A stretch of 64,000 nt of DNA from contig JAWKOL010000012.1 in assembly GCA_041391225.1 (NCBI GenBank), positions 62,001 through 126,000 of the forward strand. The letters are read 5' to 3'. Every line of letters starts with the position of its first letter. The first letter of the stretch is position 1. The position numbers and the translations under genes were made by a program. This document shows positions 1-8,787 of this stretch, in pieces. The notes under the pieces were generated by a model, which made no database searches, was not told where the DNA came from, and saw only the letters and a program-made list of their open reading frames with translations. This DNA is from RI-153 sp041391225 (GTDB lineage Bacteria; Chloroflexota; Anaerolineae; Caldilineales; Caldilineaceae).

Positions 1-785
1 ACGTTTCTGGATCCCTGCGCCCACCTGGGACAGTGTGATCGGCGTGATTGGTCTCTTTTTGAACACATCGACGTCATACTGGCAGGCGACCAGGCGCTCG
101 TCATCTGGGGCGTCTATCTGCTGTTGCTGGGGTTGGGGCTGGCCTATTTCCGGCGGAAGATGCCAATGTTCGTGCTCTTGGCCGTGCTGTTTGCCGTCCC
201 CTTTTTGGGTGAGTTGATCGTCAGCCTGCGCCGCCCGATCTTTTCGGATCGCACGCTGATCTGGATCACGATTCCACTGTTCCTGGTGCTGGCGGCAGGT
301 ATCGCGCAGCTACGGTTCCGCTTCCTGATCGCTCGCGGTGGTGGGCGTCGTGGGGTCGCTCAGCCTGTTCTGCCGGGCGACTACTACCGCTTCTATCAAA
401 AAGAAGACTGGTTCACGCCCGCCGGATACGTCGCCTACTACGCGGAACAGGATGATCTGGTGCTGTTCAACTCCAACTTTGTGGAAGTCGCGTTCGACTA
501 CTATTTCCGCGCCTACGAAGACCAATACAAGCTCCAGGTACAGAAGCAGGGCGTCCCCGCGGACCTGATCGATGACGGTGTCCTCGAACCGTTGATGACC
601 GAAGCGACATCCCGACCTTGATCTCGATGATCCGCGGCCTGACGTTCGAGTCTGGCTGGTCTACAGCCACGAAGCGTACGGATCCAGAGCGGAATCTCGT
701 GCCGCAGACGCTTGCTTCGGAGATGGAATTGGTTCAGGGAACGAATTTATGGGGGGAAAAGGTTCAGTTGTATGAACTGGAATGA
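1..785 (+). pseudogene. C-terminal part of a GT39-like membrane glycosyltransferase, frameshifted
   Basis: Truncated by the window edge. Hydrophobic helices are visible (about nt 105-300), then a soluble tail with the pattern W-F-T-P-A-G-Y-V-A-Y-Y-A that resembles the C-terminal domain of GT39/ArnT-like membrane glycosyltransferases. The reading frame changes near nt 55-60 (the FWIPAPTWDSVIG segment is in another frame from the helix that follows), near nt 605, and again around nt 650, where V-W-L-V-Y-S-H-E is recovered. The last frame ends at a TGA at 783-785, overlapping the next start as ATGA. The family would transfer a sugar from a polyprenyl-phosphate donor at the membrane. The call is moderate because only the least conserved third is present. 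Confidence 0.55.
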
Positions 786-1285
786 GTGGTTTTTCTCACC
801 CAACTACAAGCCAGCGCGAGCAATTTGAGTGGAACTTCTGGTGTGTGCCCGAGCGGCTGCTGCACAGTTGCCCGGTAACGAACTACATGGGGACGTGAGC
901 GGTGCGCCGCGTGTGGCACGTCACCGAGTATGAGCGCTGTGTGGCGATCCCCGCCATGCGCCAGTGGATCGGCAGTCCCAATCCGCCCGACATCGTCTGG
1001 CGGACGATGATGACGAAACGTGGCGCAAACACCAGGACACCCCGCCCAAGGACCTGCTCGTCCGCTTCTGGGAGATCCGCCGCCAAGAGTTGGCGCTGAT
1101 CGAAGAACTCCAACACGCCGACTGGAACGAGTGCCGAGAGACAGGCTGGGGACACAAGCCGCTCTCCTGGGTGGTGACGAAGACCTACCAGCACACTTTG
1201 AACACGGCGACACGCTGCTGCATGGCGCTGTGGTGGGAGCATCCTGGCGCAGATCGCTCTAGCGCAGACGAGAACGGATTCGTAA
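782..1285 (+). pseudogene. DinB-superfamily protein, frameshifted
   Basis: The start ATG at 782 overlaps the previous stop (ATGA), which suggests translational coupling. The pieces REQFEWNFWCVPERLLHS, then WHVTEYERCVAIPAMRQW, then PPKDLLVRFWEIRRQE and WGHKPLSWVVTKTYQH look like a DinB/DUF664-type four-helix protein, a family of metal-binding, often thiol-dependent enzymes of mostly unknown substrate. Recovering them needs frame changes near nt 897, 1000 and 1195-1250. The last segment ends AQTRTDS at a TAA (1283-1285). It is broken as written; indel errors would restore a protein of about 165 residues, normal for the family. Confidence 0.6.
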
Positions 1286-1331
1286 AGATGACCCGATCCT
1301 CTGCCCTCTCGACCCCAAATTCCTGAACCCG

Positions 1332-2280
1332 ATGCCACCTGTCATCGACTGGCTGCTCGACGGCGATCCCGCGATCCGCTGGCAGGTGATGCAGGATCTC
1401 CTCGGCGCGCCCGCCGAGGACGATCGCCGCCAGCGCGCACGGGTTGCCCGCGAAGGCTGGGAAGCGCGCACCTCCTCGCCCTCCAGGACGCCGACGGGCG
1501 CTGGGGCGGTGCAGCCTGAACGGTTGGACGTCGACGATGCACGTCCTCATGCGCTGCGCGACTTCGGCCTCGATCCGGCAAGCGAAGCGGTGCAGCGGGC
1601 AGTGGGGCTTGTCCGCGAGCAGGTGATGGAAAGACTGCGGCCCGCCCGGTGCAACGACAGCCCCTTCTTCGCCGGTGAACTGGAACCTGCATCAACGGAC
1701 GGGTGGCGCGGTAAGCGTCTCGCCGGCCAGGACATTAGCGGCATCGTCGACCGCCTGCTCAGCGAACAGTTGACCGACGGTGGCTGGAACTGCAGGCCGA
1801 GAACGGGGGCCGCGCGCTCGTTCAACACCGATCTGCGTGCTGGAAGCGCTGCTCGCGCACGAACTCAGCATCGGCAGTGGTCCAGAAGTCACCGCGGCGC
1901 ACCCTGCGCGGACAGGAATACCTGCTCACCGGCGTCTCTTCCGGCGCGCAAACGGCGAACTCATCACCTTCGACCACCAAGACCGGCCCTGCTCGGACAA
2001 CACGCACCGCCTTCACCGTTTCGCCTTCCCCCCTGGTGGCACTACGACGCGTGCTGCGCGGCCTGGAATGCACCTGCGCCGCACCGGCATCACCCCCGAC
2101 GAGCGTGGACGAAGCGATCTCGTTGGTGCTGTCCGGCGGCGAACCGGTCGCTGGCCGCTCGAAGTCCGCTACCCGGGCGAAATGCCGCTGGAAATTGACG
2201 ACGGCGTGGGGCGCCCCAGCCGGTGGATCACGTTGCGGGCGCTGCGCGTGTTGGCGTGGTACAGGAATTGGGTGTGTTAA
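1332..2280 (+). pseudogene. Terpene/squalene-cyclase-like alpha-toroid protein, frameshifted
   Basis: It begins MPPVIDWLLDGDPAIRWQVM and later carries DISGIVDRLLSEQLTDGGWN, an S-S-F-N-T-D-L-R-V-L-E-A-L-L-A-H-type helix and GRPSRWITLRALRVLAWYR. These match the hypothetical squalene-cyclase-like (prenyltransferase-fold) proteins of about 310-320 residues found in actinobacteria and Chloroflexota. At least six frame switches are needed between 1470 and 2200. No DxDD catalytic motif is visible, so a cyclase activity should not be assumed even for an intact version. Its orientation and spacing fit with the DinB-like gene upstream. Confidence 0.6.
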
Positions 2281-2305
2281 CACAGCCATAGCCATATGCT
2301 ATACT
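2277..2305 (+). promoter_or_regulatory. Putative sigma70-type promoter upstream of the DUF433 gene
   Basis: TTAACA at 2277-2282 and TATACT at 2300-2305 are separated by 17 nt. The position, just downstream of the cyclase-like remnant and upstream of the toxin-antitoxin remnant, fits an own promoter for the latter. This is sequence match only. Confidence 0.45.
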
Positions 2306-2316
2306 ACGCCATACAA

Positions 2317-2640
2317 ATGCGCTCTGCGAAGAAGAAAGCGAGAAGCCCCAATCGCAACAGACGATCCAAAGTATCAACCTGATTGCCACCGATCCTGCTG
2401 TTCGTGACGGCAGACCGTGTATTGCCGGTACCTCGATTGAGGTAGCTCGTGCACAGTATCCGCCAAGATCGTACATGACATGGAGCCAGATGAAATAGCC
2501 GTCGACTACAACCTGTCGCTGGCACAGGTCACATGCGGCGCTGGCCTACTATTATGAAAACAAGTAGGCTGTTGATGCGATGATTGAGAATCAGCATCAG
2601 CTGGCGCTACGCATGAAAGAGGCCCGAGTTGGAAGTCGGC
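2317..2640 (+). pseudogene. DUF433-family antitoxin remnant
   Basis: The translation QSINLIATDPAVRDGRPCIA followed by GTSIEV is the hallmark N-terminal half of DUF433 proteins, small winged-helix antitoxins. After a shift near 2450 the frame reads AKIVHDMEPDEIAVDYNLSL, and after another near 2530, AALAYYYENK. That frame then meets TAG at 2565-2567 where a CAG (Gln) codon would be expected, followed by A-V-D-A-M-I-E-N-Q-H. A base substitution plus two indels argue for real decay. The start is uncertain; the ATG at 2317 is only a candidate. Confidence 0.65.
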
Positions 2641-2967
2641 ATCCGTCTATATTTGGATGAGAACCTCAGCCCGCGAATTGCCGAGCAACCCAGGCTGCGT
2701 GGGATCGACGCAATCAGCGTGCGGGATCTGGACAGATTAGGCGATTCAGATCACGAATCACCTAGAACGGGCAACACAGCTGGGTAAGAGTCTTGGTGAC
2801 GGCTGATGCCGATTTTCTTCGCCTTTGCTGCAAACCGTCTCCATCACGCAGGCATCATATTTGGTGTTCAGGCAGATCATTCGACCGGTGATTGGGTGAA
2901 AAAGCTGGAACTTGTCTGTTTTGTATATTCGATCGATGAATTTGAGGATCATGTAGAATATTTGTAA
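2629..2967 (+). pseudogene. DUF5615 PIN-like toxin remnant
   Basis: The sequence LEVGIRLYLDENLSPRIAEQ and then LRGIDAISVRDLDRLGDSDH is the diagnostic N-terminus of DUF5615 PIN-like ribonuclease toxins, including the acidic L-D-E-N residues. After shifts near 2755 and 2790 it continues VLVTADADFLRL, then HHAGIIFGVQ and a C-terminal helix ending DEFEDHVEYL at TAA 2965-2967. The likely original start overlaps the end of the DUF433 gene, the usual order for this toxin-antitoxin pair. Two frameshifts make an active toxin unlikely. Confidence 0.65.
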
Positions 2968-3699
2968 TGGATCATTCCACTGATCGAGCACCTCCATCGC
3001 TCAGCCTCCGCCGCAGTTGACGCGTGGTCATGGTGCATGCGTCGTTCAGGGCGCTGGGCATCGCGGACCCGGAGTGGATCATCCGGCGCGCTGTTGGCAA
3101 CGCTGGGCGACAGCGGTACCCTGTTGATCTTAAGCGCTCTCCTACGCACAGCAGCCGCCGCACGTCCACGATGCGGTCGGCCGTCCTGTGTGGGGTTTCT
3201 GCCCAGTACTTCCACCTGCGCGGGGACGCTGCGCAGCCTGCACCACCCACTCGGTGTGCGGCGTAGGCGCGCAGGCGTCGTCCTGGTTGGGCGATCACCG
3301 CAGAAGACAACACCTTGCGGTCCCCATTCCCCCTTTCACAAGCTACTGCACCACGGCGGCAAGATCCTCATGCTCGGCTGTGGCCTGAAACCCAACACCA
3401 CCATGCACGCGCTGGAAGAACCGCGCCGCCCCCCTACCTCTTCGGCGCTCCCCCCAAAACCTACCGCCACCGACGCCGACAGGCGCACGTTTGAGAAAGC
3501 GTACATCCGCACAACTTTCAGGGCGTCACACAGCGCTACGACCGTATCGCCGATCTGCTGCCCGAATCGGCCTTGTCGCAGGGCGTGGTGGGCTGCGCGT
3601 CCTGTTTAGCCCGATCCACGCTGAGCGCTGCTGGATGCACCGCTAAGCGCCGCTTGCAGGACGAGCCGTTCGCTTTTCGTAGATCAGCAAATGTCTTGA
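2967..3699 (+). pseudogene. Aminoglycoside N(3)-acetyltransferase-like (AAC(3) family) remnant
   Basis: The fragments MVHASFRALGIADPEW, then CGPHSPFHKLLHHGGKILML and GCGLKPNTTMHALEE, then a Q-R-Y-D-R-I-A-D-L-L-P segment, follow the AAC(3)/YokD family. The family includes acetyl-CoA-dependent antibiotic N-acetyltransferases and related enzymes of unknown substrate. The first ATG (2967-2969) overlaps the preceding TAA as TAATG. The frame breaks near 3020, 3090, 3160, 3300, 3440, 3500 and 3590, and the last piece ends FVDQQMS at TGA 3697-3699. No working resistance enzyme is predicted from this sequence. Confidence 0.65.
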
Positions 3700-3826
3700 A
3701 AAGGTAGGAGAAAAAATTCTGCACATTGCCAATTCAAGAGTTCAATGCTAGGGTTGCTGTATCCAACCCAAGTACGCCCCAACACGAAATCTGCCCGCAC
3801 TGCGCTGCAACCTCACGACTGACGCC

Positions 3827-6824
3827 ATGTTTCAGATCACGCTATTCGGCGGTTTTCAACTGAGCTACCGACGTCAAGCTGTCGATTTTGCCCACCGTCC
3901 TCGCCTACAGTCGCTCCTGGCCTTTCTGGCCCTAAACCGCCACGCCCCACAATCAAGGATCGAAATTATCCACGCGCTGTGGCCCGACGCGGCGGAAGAT
4001 CGCGGACGCAACCGGCTGCGCAATCTGCTCTACCACCTGCGCAAGGTCTTGCCCGCCTGGGAGACATTGCTCGATGTCGGCCCTACCACCTTTGGCTGGC
4101 GCAGCGATGCACCGGCAGAGCTAGACATCGCTCGCTTTGACACCCAACTGGCGCTCGCCGCCGCAGAGGACGATCCGCAGCGGCAGGCGTCGCACCTCAC
4201 AGCCGCCGTCGACTGCTATGCCGGCGATCTCTTTCCGTCCTGCGTGGACGAGTGGATTGCTGCGCCGCGCGCCCTGTTCCGCAACCGGCTCCTCGACGTG
4301 TTCGGCCGGCTGATCGACCTCACCGAAGCGCGCCAGGACTGGGACGCAGCGCGGCAACACGCTGAACACCTGCTGGCACATGATCCCCTGCACGAGGCGA
4401 CCTACCGCCGCATCATGCAACTTCAGGCGCGCAAGGGCGACACCGACGGGATCGAGCGCACCTTTGCCCGTTGCCGCGATCTGCTTGCGCAGGAATTGGA
4501 TGTAGCGCCAGACGCCGCCACCCAGTCGATCTATGCACAACTGACCGCGTCCACCGCGTCCTCGTGGACGGCGCGCCGACAAGCCCAGATGGCCGACAAA
4601 CCCAAGAATCTGGTGGGGCGCGCCGCCGAGTGGGCGTCTTTGCAGCACACCTGGCAGCAGGTACAGGACGGCGATTCCAGGTTAATCGTCGTCCAGGGCG
4701 AGGCCGGCATCGGCAAGACACGCCTCTGCCAGGATTTTCGCCACTGGGTGGCACAGGACCACACGTTGGTTGCCACAGCCAACTGCTACGCCGTGGAAGG
4801 GACGCTGGCCTTCGCGCCGGTGGCGGAGTGGTTGCGCGCAGAACCGTTTCGCCAATCCCTCACCTCACTAGAGGACGAGTGGCTGGCCCCCATCGCCCGC
4901 CTGCTGCCAGAGTTGCAGGCTCATCTGCGTCACGCATCCGTCTCAACGCCGGTGGAAGAGCGACTGCACCGCCAACAATTCTTCCACGCCCTGGCGCTGG
5001 CGCTGCTTGGCCACAGCCGGCCGGTATTGCTCTGTCTGGACGATCTGCAATGGTGCGATCAGGAGACGCTGGATTGGCTGCACTACTTGATCCGCCACGA
5101 AACGCGGACGCCGCTGCTGGTGCTGGCCACACTGCGCACCGACGACGCCGCAGAGCGCGCCCGTTGCCGTCCACTGTTGCGCGAGCTGGCGCGCCATGAT
5201 CGCCTCCACGAGATCCAACTGAAGCCGCTCTCGCGCCAGGACACCGCAACACTGGCCCAACATCTCCTCGGCGACACGCTCAGCGCCGACAGTGCGGCGC
5301 GGCTTCACCAGGAGACAGATGGCAATCCCTTCTACATTACCGAGACCGTGCAGGCGCGGCCACACACCTTTCTTGAATCCATCTCGCCAACACCGTCGAC
5401 CTCACACAGCGCGGAGGAGGGTCCGCTTCACCTGCCGCCCAAAATCCGCGCCTTGATCGAAGATCGCCTCGCCCGTCTATCCCCTTGGCCGGCGAAGTGA
5501 TGCAGTGCGCGGCGGTGATCGGTCGCCGCTTCGATTACGCCGTCGCGGCTGCGACGACACACAGCGAAGAGGCATTGGTGCGGGGAATGGAAGAGCTTTG
5601 GGCGCAACGCATCGTGCGCGAAGCCACCCAGAACCACTTCGATTTTGTACACGACAAACTACGCATGGCCGCGTATGCCCAGATCAACCCGGTGCGGCGT
5701 CGTTTCCTGCACAGGCGCATTGCCGACGCCCTCGACGCCCAGGCCGATGAACACACCGACGAGGTCTGCCTCCAGATCGCGCAGCACTATCGCCAGGCAG
5801 AGCGAACCGGCCCGAGCCGCCGAATACTATCGAGCGCGGTTCACGTTGCGGCCCAACGTTACGCCATCGAGAGCCTGCTTTCGGCGTCTACCATTGGGCT
5901 TGAACTCTTGCAGCAACTCGATCCGCAAAAGCGAGACAGAGCGAACCTCTACCGCACTGCGCTCATCGAAGAGCGTGTGTGGAGTTGGGAAATGGTGGGC
6001 GACATGGACGCTAACCTGCACGATCTGACGCTGCTCAGAGAAATCGGCGTCGCGCTCAAAGACGATGACATCCTCAACCGCGAGTCTCGCTTTCGCGCCG
6101 CAGGCGCGATCCGCCTGGGGCTACGCTACCGCAGGCCGGGCGTGGCCGCAGCCGGCGCGGACCGTCAGCGCGGCGGGCGCCGCGGAGGACGAAAACGTCA
6201 GCCACACGGTCATCGGTCGCCATAACGAACTGGGCGACTATCTTAGAAACGGTGACGGCTTTTCATCGAGCGCTGGCTCTGCTGGCACGCGCCAGAAGCC
6301 CACGTCTACGGTATCCAGGCGTACAGCTATCTCTCCACCACCTACTGGCAGATGGGCGACTACGAAAACGCTTTCCAGTGTGGGCAGGCGGCCCTCGCCA
6401 TCTGCGAAGCACAGCACATGCCCGAACGCCGCCGTTTTGCCTGGGGCGACATGGGCGCCGCCGCCGCCATGCTGGGCCGAAGACCTGGCGCGTCAATGGC
6501 TACAGGACAGCCTCGACCTGGCCCAAGTTGTCTCCGATGCGCCGCAGGAAGTCTTCTGCCGCGGTCACCTCGGTCACCTGGCGCTGAGCGAAGGCGATTT
6601 CGATGAAGCCGAACGTCAACTGCAAGCCGCCTACAGTCTGAGCCGCCGCGCCGACACCGTCAACTACGCAACTGGCTCCTGCGCGGCCTGGCCGGTGCCG
6701 CCGTCACCGGGCAGGCGAAAGCAGGGCGCAGGTCCTCGCCGCCGAGGCGCTGTCCGTGGCCCAGGCCAACCAGCAGGCCGGTGAAGTCCGCGCCGCGCAG
6801 GATCTCCTGGCTGGATTTCGATAA
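3827..6824 (+). CDS. BTAD/AAA ATPase/TPR transcriptional regulator, frameshifted
   Basis: The ATG at 3827 opens MFQITLFGGFQLSYRR, the winged-helix N-terminus of SARP/BTAD-type regulators. A BTAD helical domain spans about residues 95-245. An AAA_16-like ATPase follows, with Walker A GEAGIGKT at about residue 290 and Walker B LLCLDDLQWCD at about 400. The frame breaks near 5480; a second segment (from about 5485) continues the same protein (KIRALIEDRLARLSP, then GEVMQCAAVIGRRFDYAVAA). Further breaks near 6130, 6240 and 6440-6780 interrupt the C-terminal TPR-like helices, ending LLAGFR at 6824. Intact proteins of this class are about 950-1000 residues, which fits. It resembles the regulator at 21.8 kb in layout. 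It may be dead or merely mis-sequenced. Confidence 0.7.
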
Positions 6825-6907
6825 AACGCCCTCATCTAACGCCCATCTAACGCCCGTCTGCTGGGCTTCTGACAGTTCACAAACCCCTTGTCAGGGAGCA
6901 ACTGATC

Positions 6908-7641
6908 ATGCTGAAAAACACCACAGGCAGGAGAAAGCGATGCGCGGGCCGAGCGCTTTCGATCTTGCTGTCCATTGCCATTTTGCTTGCCGGATGCGCC
7001 AACCCGAAAATTGCGCCGCCGGTCAACAGCGCCGCGGACAGCACACGCATCGTCGACCCGCCCTTCGCGTCGGCGGATTCAGTGCGCGTCCAGGAAGGCA
7101 TCCCTCGCGTCGAATGTTACATGCACCAGGAGCAGGCATTCTGCGTCAGCAACGAAAACGTCATGACCCACCGCGATCCGGCGATGGCGGGCTACTTCGC
7201 CGACCTCGCCGCCACACAGGACGTGGCGCTGCATTGTGGGGCAGACACGTTCTACTTCCCGTTCAATCGCATTGACTCCGCCGAATTCGCCGCGGCGTTC
7301 TTGCCCGGCGGCGGAACGGACACTGGTCTACCCGGGCACACAACAGGCGACAGCGGCGGCGGAGACGCTTTCTTCGCCGATCTCACGATCCCGGCATTTC
7401 AGAATGACTGCCCAACCGCCAATCAACTGTTCTACGAAGACAGGAACGGCGAAATGCAGTTCCACATACCGGGGGGCGGTGGGAGATCGCAGGGATCCGA
7501 GGCTTCATCGACGCGTTGGCAAACATCTCCACCGAGACAGAATCAGCCATCGGCGACATGGAGAAACGAATCGCCGTGTCCTGTGAGGAAATGCGAGGGG
7601 ATTATCATCCTGAGACCAGTGTTGCACTGCCTTCTACCTGA
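6908..7641 (+). pseudogene. Putative lipoprotein, frameshifted near the C-terminus
   Basis: The ATG at 6908 gives a basic N-terminus, a hydrophobic stretch and the lipobox L-A-G-C with the lipidated cysteine at residue 30, so the product should be exported and lipid-anchored. The mature part has several cysteines (EGIPRVECYMHQEQAFCVSN) and a Gly-rich linker, and I do not recognise a family. At about nt 7485 the frame shifts to IAGIRGFIDALANISTETES, then EKRIAVSCEEMRGDYHPETS, ending at TGA 7639-7641. The following hydrophobic segment may belong to the same ancestral protein. Confidence 0.5.
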
Positions 7642-8403
7642 CGTGGCAATTTTGGGTTGCAGTCACTTCGGTCGTTATTGGGACAGGACTTGGTACCACA
7701 GCATATGTCGAACACAACAAGCACGATGATTCAGTGATGATTGGTAAAGAGTCTCCCCCTTACACATTCAGAAGCGCAAGCAGGTTCTCAAACATTCAGT
7801 GTTTATTTCAAAATACGAGACGATGATGTGATAGGAGCTGATGAATATGATTTTGTAATACAGTTTGAATACGAAACCGATGCAGAAGGCAAGCTAATTC
7901 CAGGGCTCAGAGACCGTAAGCGCCCCAGCGTGTTTGGATTGCCCGAAAGCAGAGATAATCGAGAAATACAGAGACAAAGCGATCGAGAAGATGCACAACT
8001 ATGAATCTGTATTCAATCGCAAGGTGACCCAGATACCAAGTCCCGCCCCCCCACAGAAGAGGACAATGACGACGCACCCGACACGGAAGACTGCGCAGCG
8101 GATGGATGCGGCGCCACCAGTTGCGAACAGTTGGTCACCTGGTGGACCTTCAACAAAGGACCAATGCACAGTCCGGCTGGAGCACCTACGAATGCCAGCG
8201 CCTCATCGGTTTCCCCGACTCATGCGGCATCGATCCCGCCGTGGCGCAACCTGGGCCGGACGGCTGGCAGTGCACAGCTACCCGCATCAGGCGCGCCCGA
8301 GTTGACGGCCCGCCAGCAGTGCCAGATCAGCAAACGCTGCCCGTTGGACGATCAAAGCTGTTGCGCCGAGGTCGAAGTTGATCAGCGAAGTGATCCTTAT
8401 TGA
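7630..8403 (+). pseudogene. Degenerate coding region: membrane segment plus Cys-rich tail, family unknown
   Basis: In one frame from about 7630 there is a strong membrane-like helix (FWVAVTSVVIGTGLGTTAYV). A second frame has an AT-richer stretch, TFSVYFKIRDDDVIGADEYD, and a third gives PKAEIIEKYRDKAIEKMHNY. Further on, Cys-rich pieces appear (TEDCAADGCGATSCEQL, STYECQRLIGFPDSCGID), with an end CPLDDQSCCAEVEVDQRSDP at TGA-type stops by 8403. At least four frame changes are needed. It could be the C-terminal half of the upstream lipoprotein or a separate surface protein. Confidence 0.35.
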
Positions 8404-8510
8404 GCAGGCCGGCGGCGTATGCCGGCGATCCGCGCCTTGCCCCGAAGGCGGACCCGGCTCCGTGCCAGGCTGACTGGCGCCTTGGGCAGGCCGATACGCC
8501 GGAGTCGCCG

Positions 8511-8585
8511 TGAAGTGGGGATTGGGGGATTAGGCGATTTTACTGAAATTCAATCGCCCAATCCCTTAATCGCTTAATCTCACTC
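8511..8585. repeat. Word-type imperfect palindrome
   Basis: The left arm is built from GATT-rich words (GATTGGGGGATTAGGCGATT). The right arm, AATCGCCCAATCCC followed by TTAATCGCTTAATC, is its imperfect reverse complement across a loop of about 12 nt. It lies in the 8404-8787 gap, which otherwise holds the hairpin below and no gene that I can see. Confidence 0.7.
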
Positions 8586-8650
8586 CGAGAGCGTAGATCG
8601 ACGACTTCACCCGCTAGTACATGGTGGCCGAAAAGGGTCCATGAAATCCT

Positions 8651-8714
8651 GCGGAGTGAGCACGCCCTCGTGCGGCGCTGACCTTGTAGACCCGCACGAG
8701 GGCGTGCTCGCCGC
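8651..8714 (+). terminator. Strong GC-rich hairpin without a T-tract
   Basis: The stem GAGCACGCCCTCGTGCGG (within 8658-8675) pairs with CCGCACGAGGGCGTGCTC (8692-8709), with a loop of 16 nt; flanking GCGG/CCGC extend it. It lies about 75 nt upstream of the HAF-repeat gene. It may terminate upstream transcription or be a regulatory or structured leader; no poly-T follows. Confidence 0.5.
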
Positions 8715-8787
8715 ATTTCCGCGATTCATTTGCGCCACCTTGTATTAGTTCACGAAACCCAGCGCCACCCCTAACGAGAGATCTTCA

